Below, one piece after another: positions 62,110-64,000 of a DNA stretch of 64,000 nucleotides. The notes beneath the pieces were generated by a model. That model had not been told where the DNA came from. It worked only from the letters and a program-made list of their open reading frames with translations, and did not search any database. Origin of the DNA: Paraburkholderia sacchari. GTDB lineage: Bacteria; Pseudomonadota; Gammaproteobacteria; Burkholderiales; Burkholderiaceae. The position numbers and the translations under genes were made by a program. The stretch's first letter is position 1. The number at the start of each line of letters is the position of its first letter. The stretch covers positions 1,020,499 to 1,084,498 of the forward strand of contig NZ_JTDB02000001.1 in assembly GCF_000785435.2 (NCBI RefSeq), read 5' to 3'.

Positions 62110-63359
62110 AACCGGTCGAACCAGTAAGGATTCCAGACGAAGAAACGGTGGCGCGCTGGCGGCGCGATTTTCCGATTCTGCGCGAACGCGTGCACGGCCT
62201 GCCGATCGTATATCTCGACAACGGCGCGACCACGCAAAAGCCCGAGTCTGTGATCGCGGCGGAGCGTGCGTATTACGAGCAGACGAACGCGAACGTGCAT
62301 CGCGGCGTGCACCTGCTTTCGCAGCGCGCCACCGATGCCTACGAAGGCGCACGCCTGCGCATCGCGCGGTTCATCCATGCGGCGCGCGCCGAAGAGATCG
62401 TGTACGTGCGCGGCACAACCGAGGCGATCAATCTCGTGGCGCAGAGCTATGTCCGGCCCCGCGTGAAGCCCGGCGACGAGATTCTCATCAGCGCGATGGA
62501 GCATCACTCGAATATTGTGCCGTGGCAGATGGTCTGTGCGCAGTCTGGCGCTACGCTCAAGGTCGTGCCCATCGACGACACCGGCACGCTCGATATCGAC
62601 GCGTGGGAGCGGATGCTGAACCCGCGCACGCGCATGGCCGCGATCACGCACGCATCGAACGCGCTCGGCACCATCAATCCCATCGCGCGGCTGATCGAAC
62701 TCGCACACGCGCGCGGCGTGCCGGTGCTGATCGACGGCGCGCAGGCGATCGCGCATTTGCCGGTCGACGTCGCCGCGCTCGATTGCGATTTTTATGCGTT
62801 TTCCGGGCATAAGGTCTACGGGCCGACCGGCATCGGCGCGCTCTACGCAAAGGCCGGCCTGCTCGAAGCGATGCCGCCGTGGCAGGGCGGCGGCGACATG
62901 ATCCGCAGCGTGACTTTTGAAAAGACCGAATACAACACGATTCCGTGGCGCTTCGAGGCCGGCACGCCGAATATCGCGGGCGCGGTTGCGCTGGCGGCGG
63001 CGCTTGATTACGTGAGTGCGATCGGCGTGGAAGTCGCGGGTGCGCATGAGGCCGAGCTGCTCGCTTACGCGAGCGACGCGTTGCGTGAGGTGCCGAATCT
63101 GCGAATGATTGGAACCGCGAAGGAGAAAGTGGGCATCGTGTCGTTCGTGATGGCGCACGCGCACGCCCACGATATCGGCACGATTCTGGACCAGGGCGGC
63201 GTGGCGGTGCGCACCGGCCATCATTGCGCGATGCCGGTGATGGCGCGCTATGGCGTGCCAGCGACGGTGCGCGCATCGTTCGCGCTCTACAACACGCGCG
63301 CCGACGTGGATGCGCTCGTCGCGGGCCTTGCGCGCGTGCAGGAGATGTTTCCGCTATGA
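62106..63359 (+). CDS. sufS: Cysteine desulfurase SufS
   Basis: 417 residues of the class V aminotransferase family (type II desulfurase). The PLP Lys is Lys236 in AFSGHKVYGPTG, the reactive Cys is Cys374 in RTGHHCAMPV, and YLDNGATTQKP, ERAYYEQTNANVHRGVH and MEHHSNIVPWQ are classic blocks. It takes sulfur from cysteine and passes it to SufU. It overlaps sufD and sufU by four bases each. Confidence 0.96.
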   Translation: MKPVEPVRIPDEETVARWRRDFPILRERVHGLPIVYLDNGATTQKPESVIAAERAYYEQTNANVHRGVHLLSQRATDAYEGARLRIARFIHAARAEEIVYVRGTTEAINLVAQSYVRPRVKPGDEILISAMEHHSNIVPWQMVCAQSGATLKVVPIDDTGTLDIDAWERMLNPRTRMAAITHASNALGTINPIARLIELAHARGVPVLIDGAQAIAHLPVDVAALDCDFYAFSGHKVYGPTGIGALYAKAGLLEAMPPWQGGGDMIRSVTFEKTEYNTIPWRFEAGTPNIAGAVALAAALDYVSAIGVEVAGAHEAELLAYASDALREVPNLRMIGTAKEKVGIVSFVMAHAHAHDIGTILDQGGVAVRTGHHCAMPVMARYGVPATVRASFALYNTRADVDALVAGLARVQEMFPL

Positions 63360-63811
63360 GCGACCTTCGTGAGTTGTACCAGGAAACGATTTTCGACCAC
63401 TACCGGCGGCCGCGGAATTGCCATGCGCTGGCGGGTGCGAATCGCCGGGCCGAAGGATACAACCCGCTGTGCGGCGACCGCATCACGCTGTATCTGCGCG
63501 TCGAGGACGGCATCGTCAAGGATGTCGGCTTCGAGGGGGCGGGCTGCGCGATCGCGACCGCTTCTGCCTCGCTGATGACCGAGGCGCTCAAGGGCCGCAC
63601 GGAGGCCGAGGTCGACGCGCTGTTCGAGCGCTTTCACGCCATGGCGACAGCGCCCGCCGACCGGCCGCTCGATGACGAAACCGGGCTCGGCAAGCTCGCG
63701 GTGCTCGCTGGCGTGCGCGAGTTTCCGGCGCGCATCAAGTGCGCGACGCTCGCGTGGCACACATTGCGCGCCGCCTTGCGCGACGAAGGCGACACGGTAT
63801 CCACGGAATGA
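63356..63811 (+). CDS. sufU: SUF system sulfur transfer protein SufU
   Basis: 151 residues. IscU-like fold with three conserved Cys (NPLCGDRI, GAGCAIATAS, RIKCATLAW) and the ~18-residue insert between the second and third Cys that marks SufU from IscU. SufU accepts persulfide sulfur from SufS and lacks the His of IscU. Its start overlaps the sufS stop. A gap of 13 bases separates sufT. Confidence 0.93.
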   Translation: MSDLRELYQETIFDHYRRPRNCHALAGANRRAEGYNPLCGDRITLYLRVEDGIVKDVGFEGAGCAIATASASLMTEALKGRTEAEVDALFERFHAMATAPADRPLDDETGLGKLAVLAGVREFPARIKCATLAWHTLRAALRDEGDTVSTE

Positions 63812-63824
63812 CGCGAGGCGAACC

Positions 63825-64000
63825 ATGAAACCCACAGACGACTTGCCCGAGCGCGACGATGCGCAAGGCAGCGGCGGCGAATTTCGCGCGCGCGTGATCG
63901 ATGCGCTGCGCACGGTCTACGATCCCGAGATCCCGGTCAACATCTACGATCTGGGGCTCGTCTATGGGCTCGATGTCGACGACGAAACCGGCCAGGTGGC
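63825..64000 (+). CDS. sufT: SufT-like DUF59 protein (partial, runs off the end)
   Basis: 58 complete codons are visible. After a charged start, VIDALRTVYDPEIPVNIYDLGLVYGL is the DUF59/MIP18 signature (in part DPEIPVNIYDLGLV), found in Fe-S maturation factors of the SufT/PaaD family. It follows sufU by 13 bases on the same strand. The position at the end of a suf operon fits SufT. The remaining C-terminus lies outside this window. Confidence 0.85.
   Translation, partial: MKPTDDLPERDDAQGSGGEFRARVIDALRTVYDPEIPVNIYDLGLVYGLDVDDETGQV

Noticed and set aside
1..64000. CRISPR arrays, IS elements, integrases, tRNA or rRNA genes
   Set aside because: No spaced repeats, transposase or integrase motifs, cloverleaf signals or rRNA-like sequence were seen; only short local tandem repeats near 54.2 and 58.3 kb.

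Overview
The window looks like a chromosome segment of a GC-rich betaproteobacterium of the Burkholderia/Paraburkholderia group. This is an inference from the high GC with G/C-ending codons, the recC-recB-recD order, the xylR/xylA/xylB/xylFGH cluster, and an OsmC-type ohr, NRAMP transporter and EmrAB-OMF efflux operon of the kind common there. It is mostly core or near-core metabolism. I saw no insertion sequence, prophage, CRISPR array, rRNA or tRNA.

Layout. 0-4.5 kb: the tail of a probable glycosyltransferase, an acyltransferase-3 membrane protein, galU, and an nnrS gene behind a near-perfect NsrR-type operator. 4.7-8.6 kb: a sedolisin (S53) and a serine carboxypeptidase (S10) in one unit, then a nucleoside 2-deoxyribosyltransferase-like gene. 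8.9-12.7 kb: an MFS anion symporter, a GltI-like binding protein and a ferredoxin-reductase-type flavoprotein. 12.9-22.6 kb: overlapping recC-recB-recD; recC probably starts at TTG. 22.7-25.6 kb: ohr, a NemR-like TetR regulator, a LysE/RhtB exporter and a CecR-like TetR regulator. The last is divergent from an EmrA-EmrB-NodT efflux operon (25.7-29.9 kb) across two tandem 18-bp operators. 30-34.3 kb: a succinate-semialdehyde dehydrogenase, a DUF2092 protein with an Asn-rich partner, a DUF1330 protein, a candidate ~60-nt small RNA with two anti-Shine-Dalgarno blocks, and a small membrane protein. 34.3-39.8 kb: a TPR-glycosyltransferase, an aldo/keto reductase, a zinc alcohol dehydrogenase, and a MarR regulator with a small membrane protein. 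39.9-46.5 kb: zwf, mntH, a beta-propeller/fatty-acid-hydroxylase pair and aroG. 46.9-48.5 kb: a YqjI-like PadR regulator with a YqjH-like ferric reductase. 48.6-58.3 kb: galM-xylR divergent from xylA-xylB-xylF-xylG-xylH. 58.5-64 kb: sufB-sufC-sufD-sufS-sufU and the start of a sufT-like gene.

How the parts work together. XylFGH imports D-xylose, GalM may speed anomer interconversion, XylA and XylB convert it to xylulose-5-phosphate, and XylR is the likely activator. RecBCD repairs double-strand breaks. The SUF genes encode an ATP-driven Fe-S scaffold (SufBCD) with a cysteine desulfurase (SufS) and its sulfur acceptor (SufU). Several regulator/target pairs come with operators visible in the DNA: NsrR-nnrS, TetR-ohr, CecR-emrAB and PadR-ferric reductase. 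The least explained item is the short RNA candidate near 33.9 kb.
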